From contig JAJDUH010000071.1 in NCBI GenBank assembly GCA_022826805.1, positions 16,947 to 80,946 of the forward strand: 64,000 bases of DNA, read 5' to 3'. Below the pieces are notes generated by a model. That model was not told the DNA's origin and searched no databases. It was given only the letters and a program-made list of their open reading frames with translations. Numbering within the stretch: the stretch's first letter is position 1; every line of letters begins with the position of its first letter. Both the position numbers and the translations under genes were made by a program. This document shows, piece after piece, positions 18,431 to 26,469 of the stretch. Source of the DNA: Candidatus Poribacteria bacterium. Its GTDB lineage: Bacteria; Poribacteria; WGA-4E; WGA-3G.

Positions 18431-21400
18431 GTGAAAAAGAGCCAACCCGATTTGCCTACCTATAACCAACATCGATACTCCAAGAAAAGGTGCTTAGGTA
18501 CAGGAAATGCTGCATCGCGCCGACGCTCTGTTCTTGTAAATTTCCTTTCGATATCGCGCATAAGCGTCGGTATTTTAGCGGTTGTGTGTTTCTTCTCTCC
18601 GCTACAGGTGCTTATCGCACAGGAGGAACCACAACAGGAACAAGCACCCGCTCAAACACCTGCTGAAGAAACTCAGGAACCCGACGCTGCAGAAGGAACG
18701 CAAGAGGAAGCACCCGCTCAAACACCGGCTGACGGAACAACTCAGGAACCCGATGCTACAGAGGAAACAGAGGAAGAAGGATCCGTCTCTGAACGGTTGA
18801 ATCCAGAAACCGATGTCCCTGAAGAAGGCACGGTAATTGGTGATGGCGACAATGTGTCGATGGTGGATAATTTTGTTTCGCTTCACGGAAACGCCCTTGT
18901 TAAATTCGAGGATGTCATCCTGCGAGCCGACCACATCTGGGCTGATTTCGATGACAATCTCATGCGCGCTTCGGGGAATGTTCATCTGAAGGTCGGTGAT
19001 GAAGAAACCTACTCCGATGAACTCGTCTTCAATCTTGAAAACAAAAAGGGGATCGCCAGAGATGGATTTACGTATAGTGATCCTTGGTACTTTGGCGGCA
19101 GTGAGATCTTTAAGATAGAGGAAAATAAATCTTATGTCCGCGGCGCGACTTTAACGACCTGTTCCCTGGAACATCCGCACTACTATTTTAGCGTCACTGA
19201 AGTCATCGTTCGAATGAATGAGGAGCTAATTGCCAAGAACATTGTCTTACGCATTGGTGGATTTCCGCTCTTCTATTTTCCTGCTATTCGTCGAGATCTT
19301 CGTAAAGGAAAGATTGCCAAGATTATCGTCAAAGTCGGAACTGATAGTTATCAGGGCCCCTACCTCAGCATTATCCAACCGCTTGTACGCAAACGCCGCT
19401 ACGATGCAGCGCTCCTTTACGACAGAAGCGCGCGACGCGGACAAGGGGTCGGATTTGAAGGAAAGTATCGCTTTAATGATACAAAATTTCAAGAAATACA
19501 CATCCCTATTCCTCCTGATGCAACGCCGAATCAACGCACCAAATTGGAAGAGAAGGCGCAGGAATTACAAGACCGCCTCGACGGAGAATATGATCGTTAT
19601 TGGCTAAAGCAGCTTTTCCTTGAATATAAAATCACCGATGACGATGTAAAACGTGCTAAAGAGCGCGCCGAGGAAATCCGCACGCAGACCTTAGAGGAAG
19701 CCGCCGATTTCGCACAAATCGCACAAAGCAACTCTGACCACTCCGATACCCGCTACGAAGGCGGTGATATAGGGTTCCTTGTTCCCGGTGAAACCGATGA
19801 AGATGGTAACCCAAAACTCGATCCTGTGCTGGAGGAAGCCGCCTTCGCTTTACAAGAAGGCGAAATTAGTTCTGTCGTACAAACTGAATCCGCTTTTCAT
19901 ATCCTTAAGGCAGATCGTGTTATTGACGTTTACGGTGAACGTGAAGTCAAACTCCGTCGTATTGACATCAACATCACCGCAAGCGAAGAAACCGAAACGA
20001 TGCTTCGCGAATTAGCCGATGATCTGCTACTGCATGCCCATGAAGGTGAAACCTTTGAAGCACTTAAAGAACGTGCCGAGGTCCTCTCTGATTATGTTAA
20101 TACGACCCTAACCGAGATCAATGAAGGGGAAGGCATGATGCTAAATGAGATGGCGTCTTCTTGGCAATACTCCGTCAGACGTATGGAAAATCCTGGCGAT
20201 GTAACTGAACGCCGTCCGGTTTCCACACCAGAAGGATTATACATCTTTCAATTAATCGAAAAAGAGCAAACCCCTTCTTTTGAAGCACTCGCTGAAGGAT
20301 TCGAGGCGGAATGGGATGCTTTTTACGAAGACATAATGAATCCCGCACCAGAGGAGACAGATGAGGATACTGATACAGAAGAATCCAAATCCGGTGATGT
20401 AGAAGAAGATACTGATGCCCCACCTACAGTCCCGGAAGCGACACAGGCAATTGATACGACTGATACAGACACGGAAATTCAAAATGCCGAGGTAGTTACA
20501 CCAGAGGATGAACAAGAAGACGAGGCACAGGAAGAAATCCAAGAGACGGAAACAACTGAGAATCAAGAAGGTGTTGCACCTCAAGAGGAAACCCAAGAAG
20601 CAGAGGCAACTGAACCAGAAGGTGAACAAGAAAGTGAGTCCCAAGAAGGCACCGAAGACGCAGAAGCAGCTAAGTTAGAAGGTGAACAGGAAGGCGAGGC
20701 ACAGGACGAAGATGTAACCGACTCGGACGAAGAGGCCGAAGAAGAGGAAGCCGAAGAAGGTGTTTATAGGAAGCACGGCTTTCGCGGGAGGTGGGAAGAC
20801 CCGAGTGCCGTGGCTTCGGAAGCACAACGGTTATATGCCGGGGACCACAGTACGCGCCCCATTCGAACGAGTAAGTCATTTCGACTTATCAAAATTGATC
20901 GAAAGCGAGCATATCGAGGAGACATCTACCTCTACGGTGCTGACCGCTACTCTTACGAACGGCAGAACGCAACCCGGATCGGTAGAAGTTGGATTATGCG
21001 GTGGGCACATACCCAATCCTTCTTTACCCCTTGGGACAGCCGAGAAGCCGGCAGACGTCCTATCAGTTTTAACGGTAGGACAGAACTGCGCGCCCTTAAC
21101 TACAAAGAGGAATTGCAGCTCCCCGGTGAATCTACACTCAACACTTTCGGAATACTCACCTATGGTACTGCTTTCTCTGCATTTAGTCCACAGGATGTTG
21201 ATGAGGACGGCAATCTCAGGTTTTCGCGCGAAACTATCGGGGACTTCACTGGCAGGCTTGAAGTTCGGCACATTCACGATTTCACGGATGAAGGCACCCC
21301 GTCGTTGCAGAAACTCCCACAACTCACTTTGAACTTTTCACGGATGCGTCTGAGTGCTTTCCCGCTCTTTGAAACCCTCAACGACGGTATGCTATCCATC

Positions 21401-22591
21401 GCCGAGAGGTTTGCAACTGAAACACCGTTCCTTTCAATGTTTACATTCCCAACGCTCGAAAGCACCAGTCTCGATTTAGATGTTGAACTCGGAAACTTTT
21501 TTAGAGAAGTCTATCGAGGCAAAGCCGGTGAGGAAAGAGACGTATTTCTACAGACAGTGGACCTTGGGTTTGATGTTCGTAAGCAATCAACGCTCCTGAT
21601 TACACCGCTCCGCGAACTCCAGTTAAACCTTTATCTCAACACAAACGCTATCTATCATGACCGGGATCAAGCGCAGAATAGGAACATTGTACGTGGGGTT
21701 TACAGTATCAACGCAAACGCTACAAATACCCTCTTCCGCATCTTCGACGTTAGTTATATCCCCGGACTGCGAAAATTGCGCCACGAAATGCAGTCATCGC
21801 TCCGCTTTGATTATCAGCCTCCAGTTGACGAGAATGATGACCTCTATCCTTTCGGACCCAGCACCTATTTCTATGAACGAAAGATGCTTACGTATAACTT
21901 CAATACAGGCATTGAAATCAAGACCCCACGAGGTCAATCACCACACCGTGTCTTATATTTTGATACACGGCTTACCGCTGATTTTACTGATTTTGACCCC
22001 TTATATAAGCGTAAGTATGAGCCTATTGAAAGCGATTTTACATTTATACCGCTCCCCAGTCGAAATCTAAACGTTACGGTACGCTTTACCCACGACCCAA
22101 ATCCACATCCAGTTGACGAAAAACAATTCAAAATGGTCGGTTTTCGTTCCAATATCCGGTACACACGACAGAGTTGGAATGTCAGCATTGGAAGTTCCTT
22201 CAGCAAACGTCACACCTCAAGGAGAGCCTCCCGTTCTATCACTGCTACTGGACGCTACCGTTTCAGCCGCAATCTTGAATTTGATGTCAGTCTCATCTAT
22301 TATCCGATTGAGAGACAGTTTTATTCACAGCGCATTATGATGACACGGAATCTTCACGATTGGAATCTCCGCATCTCTTGGAACCGTATCGGTATTAAAC
22401 GCGACGACTCGCCTTACAACAACGTCCGACAAGATTTCACATTCCAGGTTAGTCTGATTCAGGAGCCAGCAATTTCAATGGGTGTTGGCTATGATGCTAC
22501 TACTGAAACTTGGGGGGTCCGAACTGTACCGTCAGGCATGCCTTACAACGCCTTTGGTGCCGGGAGCTCACTCGGTCGGTCTTATTTCTAA
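18431..22591 (+). CDS. lptD: LptD (LPS-assembly outer-membrane protein) with embedded tandem parvulin module
   Basis: 1386 residues against 784 in E. coli. After a signal peptide with a long n-region (cleavage near residue 63) comes an E/T/P-rich linker (64-130), then the OstA/LptA-like domain (SLHGNALVKFEDVILRADHI about 150-169). The LptD hallmarks TTCSLEHPHYYF (242-253) and PLFYFPAIRRD (279-289) follow. The first barrel strands (AALLYDRSARRGQGVGFEGKYRF, 326-348) are visible. The chain then leaves the barrel: residues about 400-500 are a parvulin domain (FAQIAQSNSDHSDTRYEGGDIGFL ... SAFHILKADRV), 510-610 a degenerate second one (ETFEALKERAEV ... EGLYIFQLIEK), and 636-776 a very acidic linker. 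The rest (777-1386) is the remaining beta-barrel. By comparison with LptD topology the insert follows strand 2, so it should face the periplasm. LptD inserts lipopolysaccharide into the outer leaflet, normally with LptE. Confidence 0.88.
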   Translation: MKKSQPDLPTYNQHRYSKKRCLGTGNAASRRRSVLVNFLSISRISVGILAVVCFFSPLQVLIAQEEPQQEQAPAQTPAEETQEPDAAEGTQEEAPAQTPADGTTQEPDATEETEEEGSVSERLNPETDVPEEGTVIGDGDNVSMVDNFVSLHGNALVKFEDVILRADHIWADFDDNLMRASGNVHLKVGDEETYSDELVFNLENKKGIARDGFTYSDPWYFGGSEIFKIEENKSYVRGATLTTCSLEHPHYYFSVTEVIVRMNEELIAKNIVLRIGGFPLFYFPAIRRDLRKGKIAKIIVKVGTDSYQGPYLSIIQPLVRKRRYDAALLYDRSARRGQGVGFEGKYRFNDTKFQEIHIPIPPDATPNQRTKLEEKAQELQDRLDGEYDRYWLKQLFLEYKITDDDVKRAKERAEEIRTQTLEEAADFAQIAQSNSDHSDTRYEGGDIGFLVPGETDEDGNPKLDPVLEEAAFALQEGEISSVVQTESAFHILKADRVIDVYGEREVKLRRIDINITASEETETMLRELADDLLLHAHEGETFEALKERAEVLSDYVNTTLTEINEGEGMMLNEMASSWQYSVRRMENPGDVTERRPVSTPEGLYIFQLIEKEQTPSFEALAEGFEAEWDAFYEDIMNPAPEETDEDTDTEESKSGDVEEDTDAPPTVPEATQAIDTTDTDTEIQNAEVVTPEDEQEDEAQEEIQETETTENQEGVAPQEETQEAEATEPEGEQESESQEGTEDAEAAKLEGEQEGEAQDEDVTDSDEEAEEEEAEEGVYRKHGFRGRWEDPSAVASEAQRLYAGDHSTRPIRTSKSFRLIKIDRKRAYRGDIYLYGADRYSYERQNATRIGRSWIMRWAHTQSFFTPWDSREAGRRPISFNGRTELRALNYKEELQLPGESTLNTFGILTYGTAFSAFSPQDVDEDGNLRFSRETIGDFTGRLEVRHIHDFTDEGTPSLQKLPQLTLNFSRMRLSAFPLFETLNDGMLSIAERFATETPFLSMFTFPTLESTSLDLDVELGNFFREVYRGKAGEERDVFLQTVDLGFDVRKQSTLLITPLRELQLNLYLNTNAIYHDRDQAQNRNIVRGVYSINANATNTLFRIFDVSYIPGLRKLRHEMQSSLRFDYQPPVDENDDLYPFGPSTYFYERKMLTYNFNTGIEIKTPRGQSPHRVLYFDTRLTADFTDFDPLYKRKYEPIESDFTFIPLPSRNLNVTVRFTHDPNPHPVDEKQFKMVGFRSNIRYTRQSWNVSIGSSFSKRHTSRRASRSITATGRYRFSRNLEFDVSLIYYPIERQFYSQRIMMTRNLHDWNLRISWNRIGIKRDDSPYNNVRQDFTFQVSLIQEPAISMGVGYDATTETWGVRTVPSGMPYNAFGAGSSLGRSYF

Positions 22592-22646
22592 TACCTGACG
22601 CTGCCTAATAAGTGCAGTTGGAAACCAACCGAACCACCAAGCCAGA

Positions 22647-22690
22647 AAATGTTGCAAGGATTTTGGAGGATACGGTATAATATCAAAACA
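22647..22690. repeat. Relic of an hsdM 3' end with embedded promoter
   Basis: TTGCAAGGATTTTGGAGGATACGGTATAATATCAA differs by one base from the end of hsdM at 28007-28041. The homology continues a few bases upstream with an indel, so the piece is not in frame. It contains TTGCAA (22652-22657), an 18-base spacer and TATAAT (22676-22681), pointing to the SDR gene at 22789. Confidence 0.75.
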
Positions 22691-22788
22691 CTGAAATTCA
22701 CATTACACCTTCAGATGGAACAGCCAGACACCAGCGAGTTTTTGTAACGTAGCGACGCCTCGCTTCGCTTTAGCAGGGAAAAACTCTA

Positions 22789-23562
22789 ATGCTACTCAAT
22801 GACCGTATCTGCATCATAACGGGTGGGAGTTCAGGTATCGGACGCGGCATCGCACTCGAATTCGCACGCGAAGGCGCCAAGATCGCTATTGCCGATATAC
22901 AGGAGGCACCGCTTCGCGGCAAATACCACGAAACCGAGGTCACAACGCCAACTGTTGAAGAAATCGAAAAACTCGGAGCGCAGGGGATATTCGTCCAAAC
23001 CGATGTCGCCGACGCATCACAGATCGCACACGTAATCCAGCAAACCGTCGAACACTTCGGTGGACTTGATGTCCTTGTCAATAACGCCGGCATCCACATA
23101 CCGGGGGGCGCACAAGAACTCTCTATCGCCAACTGGGACAAAGTCGTTGGTGTTAACCTTCGCGGCATCTTCGTCGCAACGAAACTCGCACTCCCACATC
23201 TGAAACAGTCTAAATTCGGGCGGATTATCCAGATCGCCTCGGTTCACGCCTACGGAGGCGGCGCGGGACCTGCGTATGCACCTGCCAAGTCGGCTGTCGT
23301 TAACATGGTTCGCGATACAGCATTAGAAATCGGACAATTCGGCATAACCGTCAATGCCATCTGTCCGGGTTATATCGAAACAGCAATCCAGGATTACCTC
23401 ACACCCGAGCAGGTTGAAGAGGCATTAGAGAAAACCGCTTTACCACGATTCGGTCTGCCCAGAGACATCGGGCGCGCCGCTGTCTTCCTTGCCTCCGACG
23501 ATGCCGAATGGGTCACTGGTGCTTCTCTCCTCGTGGACGGCGGATTCGCCGCTGGCGTGTAA
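22789..23562 (+). CDS. SDR-family NAD(P)-dependent oxidoreductase
   Basis: 257 residues, the classical SDR length. The nucleotide-binding TGGSSGIG is at 11-18, the acidic residue after strand 2 is in IADI (suggesting NAD preference), NNAG is at about 98, and the catalytic Y-x3-K is YAPAK (163-167). The C-terminus has the usual GLPRDIGRAAVFLASDDAEWVTGASLLVDGG. A somewhat unusual insertion after the beta-2 aspartate (IQEAPLRGKYHETEVTTPTVEEIEK) is present. The substrate cannot be read from sequence. A second SDR follows on the same strand, separated by a hairpin array. A piece of duplicated hsdM carrying a promoter lies about 100 bases upstream. Confidence 0.9.
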   Translation: MLLNDRICIITGGSSGIGRGIALEFAREGAKIAIADIQEAPLRGKYHETEVTTPTVEEIEKLGAQGIFVQTDVADASQIAHVIQQTVEHFGGLDVLVNNAGIHIPGGAQELSIANWDKVVGVNLRGIFVATKLALPHLKQSKFGRIIQIASVHAYGGGAGPAYAPAKSAVVNMVRDTALEIGQFGITVNAICPGYIETAIQDYLTPEQVEEALEKTALPRFGLPRDIGRAAVFLASDDAEWVTGASLLVDGGFAAGV

Positions 23563-23579
23563 AGAACCCTATCTCTTCT

Positions 23580-23671
23580 GTAGGAGGCGGTGAATGCCCG
23601 GTGAAGTCCATAAGCACTTCATACCCGGTGAAGCCTTTATAGGCTTCATACCGTTGATTTGATTCTGATTT
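23580..23671. repeat. Hairpin array B with GTAG foot
   Basis: GTAG at 23580 leads into GAATGCC-CGGT, a half-decayed GAAGTCC/(GC)ACTTC hairpin, the spacer ATACCCGGT, a perfect GAAGCCT/AGGCTTC hairpin, and the tail ATACCGTTGATTTGATTCTGATT. The same spacers and tail are found in array C. The GAATGCC arm lacks its partner here. Confidence 0.8.
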
Positions 23672-23730
23672 ACGCGGCAAAATTTGTCTTAGCTTTACAT
23701 TTCCCGACTTTTTTCATAAAGGAACACGAT

Positions 23731-24534
23731 ATGCAAGCAAACCAATGGGGCACAATCCGTTTTACAGATAAAGTCGCCCTAATAACAGGTGGTGCCTCCG
23801 GTATCGGCAGAGCAACAGCGAACCGACTCGCAGCCGAAGGCGCACGCGTCATCATCGCCGATATCAACGCCGACATGGCAAATAAGGCTGTCTCTGAAAT
23901 CCAAGCAGCAGGTGGGAAGGCACTGTTTATCGAAGTCGATCTCGCTGATGACGAGAGCGTCATCGCCGCCGCAAGTACTGTTGCCGAAAAGTTTTCCGCC
24001 CTTCACATTCTTGTCAATAATGCTGCTATCGCCGGAGGTGGCAGAATTGAGGACGGCGGTTGGGTTTCAACTTGGGGACCCGAAACCTCAATCGGTCTCC
24101 GCGGTTGGGTCGTCATCACACAGCACCTATTACCTCTCTTAAAACAGGAAGGTGGTGCCATCGTCAATCTCTCATCAGAGGGCGGATTCCTCGGCAGACC
24201 CGGGGGTTGGGTCTACGATGCCATTAAATCCGCATTGGTCTCTCTCACGAAAACGATGGCGTATGAATTCGTCGAATACGGAATTCGCGTGAACGCCGTC
24301 GCCCCCGGCTGGGTTGTCACAGAGATGCACTTCGGGAGAGCACCCGACCCCGCTGCTCGGAAAAAGGAGTTAGAGGAAACATCCATCACTTCGTGCATCA
24401 TGGGACGTCGATGTGGACCCGAAGAGATAGCATCGGCGATCGCCTTCCTCCTCAGCGAGGATGCCTCCTACATCACAGGTCAGACGATACACGTTGACGG
24501 CGGACGATGGGGGATGTCTGTTAGAAGAGATTGA
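23731..24534 (+). CDS. SDR-family oxidoreductase
   Basis: The track begins at 23659 inside repeat-derived sequence. The ATG at 23731 follows AAAGGA at a good distance and matches normal SDR length (267 residues), so it is the likelier start. Features are TGGASGIG (about 18-25), the acidic beta-2 end IADINAD, NNAAIAGG (about 97), catalytic Ser in VNLSSEGG and Y-x3-K in YDAIK (161-165), and a C-terminal SYITGQTIHVDGG. The two SDRs are only moderately alike, so they are not a recent duplication. Substrate unknown. Confidence 0.9.
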   Translation: MQANQWGTIRFTDKVALITGGASGIGRATANRLAAEGARVIIADINADMANKAVSEIQAAGGKALFIEVDLADDESVIAAASTVAEKFSALHILVNNAAIAGGGRIEDGGWVSTWGPETSIGLRGWVVITQHLLPLLKQEGGAIVNLSSEGGFLGRPGGWVYDAIKSALVSLTKTMAYEFVEYGIRVNAVAPGWVVTEMHFGRAPDPAARKKELEETSITSCIMGRRCGPEEIASAIAFLLSEDASYITGQTIHVDGGRWGMSVRRD

Positions 24535-24605
24535 ATCTATTTTCTCTGGAAGCCTCTAATAGCAATTGGTAGGTGTGCATTCAACTGCAGCTGACAACAA
24601 TATTG

Positions 24606-24629
24606 GTAGGTGCGGTTTTCAACCGCACC
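24606..24629. repeat. Intact GTAG hairpin, GGTGCGGTT type
   Basis: GTAG foot and GGTGCGGTT-TTC-AACCGCACC, a perfect 9-bp stem with a 3-base loop. At 57492-57674 the same two arms are separated by 165 bases containing array C, so this is the uninterrupted form. Confidence 0.8.
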
Positions 24630-24654
24630 CAATTGAAGACACCTTATCTCCTGC

Positions 24655-24697
24655 TGGCGAGGTGTTTTTGCTTGGGTGTTTCCCCCCCAACCTCGCC
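24655..24697. repeat. GGCGAGGT/ACCTCGCC hairpin with loop insert
   Basis: The GGCGAGGT arm is split from its partner ACCTCGCC by a segment starting TGTTTTTGCTTGGGTGTTTC. The same 20 bases occupy the loop of the hairpin at 6186. The uninterrupted form is at 42902 and 7711. Confidence 0.7.
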
Positions 24698-24718
24698 TAT
24701 GGTGAACGATAATTTATT

Positions 24719-25264
24719 ATGCCAACCAAAACCCACACAACAGCCGTTGTTCTCATCCCACCGGAATCCGCACAACCACCCATCCAAGCCATCCGCCGAA
24801 TCCACGACCGGAACTTCGTGCGATGGATGCCACACATAACCCTCCTCTATCCATTCGCAGAACGTCATGATTTTGGAGATATTACCCCCGCACTCGCAGA
24901 AGCTGCACAACAGGTAGACTCTTTTTGTATTGAACTTGCACGCTTCGACGTTTTCAAACACCGTAAATCGTGTACAATGTTCTTAGTCCCTGAACCAGCA
25001 GACGAAATTGTGCGCTTACACGGTGTACTGATGCAGCATCTACCCGACTATAATGATACCGCGCAGTTTGCCGGTGGATTCCACCCACACCTCTCCGTTG
25101 GACAATTCCAACACCGTTCCCTTGACAGTGAACAACTGCGACTCCAAACCGAATGGCAGCCCGTCCAGTGTGAAATAGAATCCCTTAGCCTTATCTACCG
25201 TTCACCTGAGACAGATGACCGTTTCGTTGTTGCCGAGCAATTTTCCTTCCAGACCAGGAGTTAG
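24719..25264 (+). CDS. 2H phosphoesterase (2'-5' RNA ligase / LigT-like)
   Basis: 181 residues with both signatures of the 2H superfamily: HITLLYPF (about residue 39) and HPHLSVGQF (about 122). These histidines form the active site of enzymes that open 2',3'-cyclic phosphates (ThpR/LigT) or related cyclic phosphodiesterases. The second motif has a Ser in HxS as usual. The C-terminus retains SLSLIYRSPETDDRF, typical of the family. The gene is separated by only two bases from the following lipoprotein gene, so they are probably co-transcribed even though no functional link is evident. Exact substrate unknown. Confidence 0.85.
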   Translation: MPTKTHTTAVVLIPPESAQPPIQAIRRIHDRNFVRWMPHITLLYPFAERHDFGDITPALAEAAQQVDSFCIELARFDVFKHRKSCTMFLVPEPADEIVRLHGVLMQHLPDYNDTAQFAGGFHPHLSVGQFQHRSLDSEQLRLQTEWQPVQCEIESLSLIYRSPETDDRFVVAEQFSFQTRS

Positions 25265-25266
25265 TA

Positions 25267-26439
25267 ATGAACACAAAAATTTTTCTATCATTCATCGCAA
25301 TTATAGTTGTATCCCTTACTGGATGTGAACGAGTAGAACAGGTGATTGTATCTGATTCGCCCTCGACCGATGCTGTTTCTACTGTTAAAATTGGCGTGAT
25401 TCAGCCCTCAGGGTACTATACCGGTTTTGCCCAAGGTGCAGAACTCGCTCGAACCCAGATCAATAACCGCGGTGGTGTTCTTGGGAATCAAATTGAATTT
25501 ATCGTTATGGATAATCAAGGCACGCGTTTAATCCCGGATGCAGCGGAAAGCGTCCATATCGCAAAAACGCTGATTGCGCAGGAGGACGTTGTTGCAATTC
25601 TGGGACCTATTTTCTCTAACAACTCCGTGCAGGTCGGACCCATCGTCCAGCAACTTGAGCGTCTCATCATTCCCGGCTCCTCGGGTGATCGTGTGACCGC
25701 TGCGGGGAATTTTGTCTTTCTCGTTGTCCCGCCGACATCAGCCCACGGAACGGTAATGGCACAATTCGCTATTGATCCGTCCGAACTCGGTGCAGGGACC
25801 GCCGCGACCTTCCGTCAAACTGAGAGTGCTTACACAGAGAGCCTGACTCAAGCATTTGAGGAGAATTTTCAGAAACTCGGCGGGGAGGTCGTGGCCAGCG
25901 AAGTTTATCGAGTGGGTGATAAAACCTTTGATGCACAACTGACAAACATCAAAGCCGCAGCCCCCGATGTTTTGTATATTGCAGGGGTTATTCCAGATAT
26001 TCACTTCGTGATGGCGCAAGCCAAAGAAATCGGTATTCAAGCAACTTTCCTTGGACCCGGGAGTTGGGATGAATCTCAAAAACTTTTCAACACCTTAGCT
26101 GATAACACTTCGTTGGAAGGGGCTTACTTTACTGCGGATTTTAGTCCAGAATTACCGAATGCAGAGAACTTTGTCCAGGCTTATACAGCCCTGTTCATGA
26201 CCTCGCCAGATAGCGCAGCTGCTTCGGGTTATGATGCCATGTCGTTGTTGGCGATTGCAATCGAAAGCGCACAGACACTAAATCCGTCTGCTATTCGCGA
26301 TGCTCTGGCGAATATCACTAATTATCAAGGGGCGACGTTCATGTCTCGGTACAATGCAAACCGACATCCCGTTAAAAGCGTTGTGATTAACACAATTCGC
26401 AACGAACAAATCGAACTCTACAAAGTTGTTGAACCGTAA
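25267..26439 (+). CDS. ABC transporter substrate-binding lipoprotein (branched-chain amino acid type)
   Basis: 390 residues. Lipobox SLTGC places the lipidated Cys at 20. The mature protein is a type I periplasmic binding fold of the Leu/Ile/Val receptor family: VKIGVIQPSGYYTGFAQGAELARTQINNRGGVLG near the start, then VVAILGPIFSNNSVQVGPIVQQ and a late SAAASGYDAMSLLAIAIESAQ. No permease or ATPase genes are adjacent, so it is an orphan receptor in this window. Ligand unknown: amino acids, amides and urea are all bound by this family. The next gene begins the restriction locus 30 bases downstream. Confidence 0.88.
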   Translation: MNTKIFLSFIAIIVVSLTGCERVEQVIVSDSPSTDAVSTVKIGVIQPSGYYTGFAQGAELARTQINNRGGVLGNQIEFIVMDNQGTRLIPDAAESVHIAKTLIAQEDVVAILGPIFSNNSVQVGPIVQQLERLIIPGSSGDRVTAAGNFVFLVVPPTSAHGTVMAQFAIDPSELGAGTAATFRQTESAYTESLTQAFEENFQKLGGEVVASEVYRVGDKTFDAQLTNIKAAAPDVLYIAGVIPDIHFVMAQAKEIGIQATFLGPGSWDESQKLFNTLADNTSLEGAYFTADFSPELPNAENFVQAYTALFMTSPDSAAASGYDAMSLLAIAIESAQTLNPSAIRDALANITNYQGATFMSRYNANRHPVKSVVINTIRNEQIELYKVVEP

Positions 26440-26469
26440 CAACAAACCTTGCCCCAAAAAGGAAATATC

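Noticed and set aside
24573-24839. 88-residue ORF over GTAG hairpins
   Set aside because: Encoded by repeat sequence and overlapping the 2H phosphoesterase gene in another frame.
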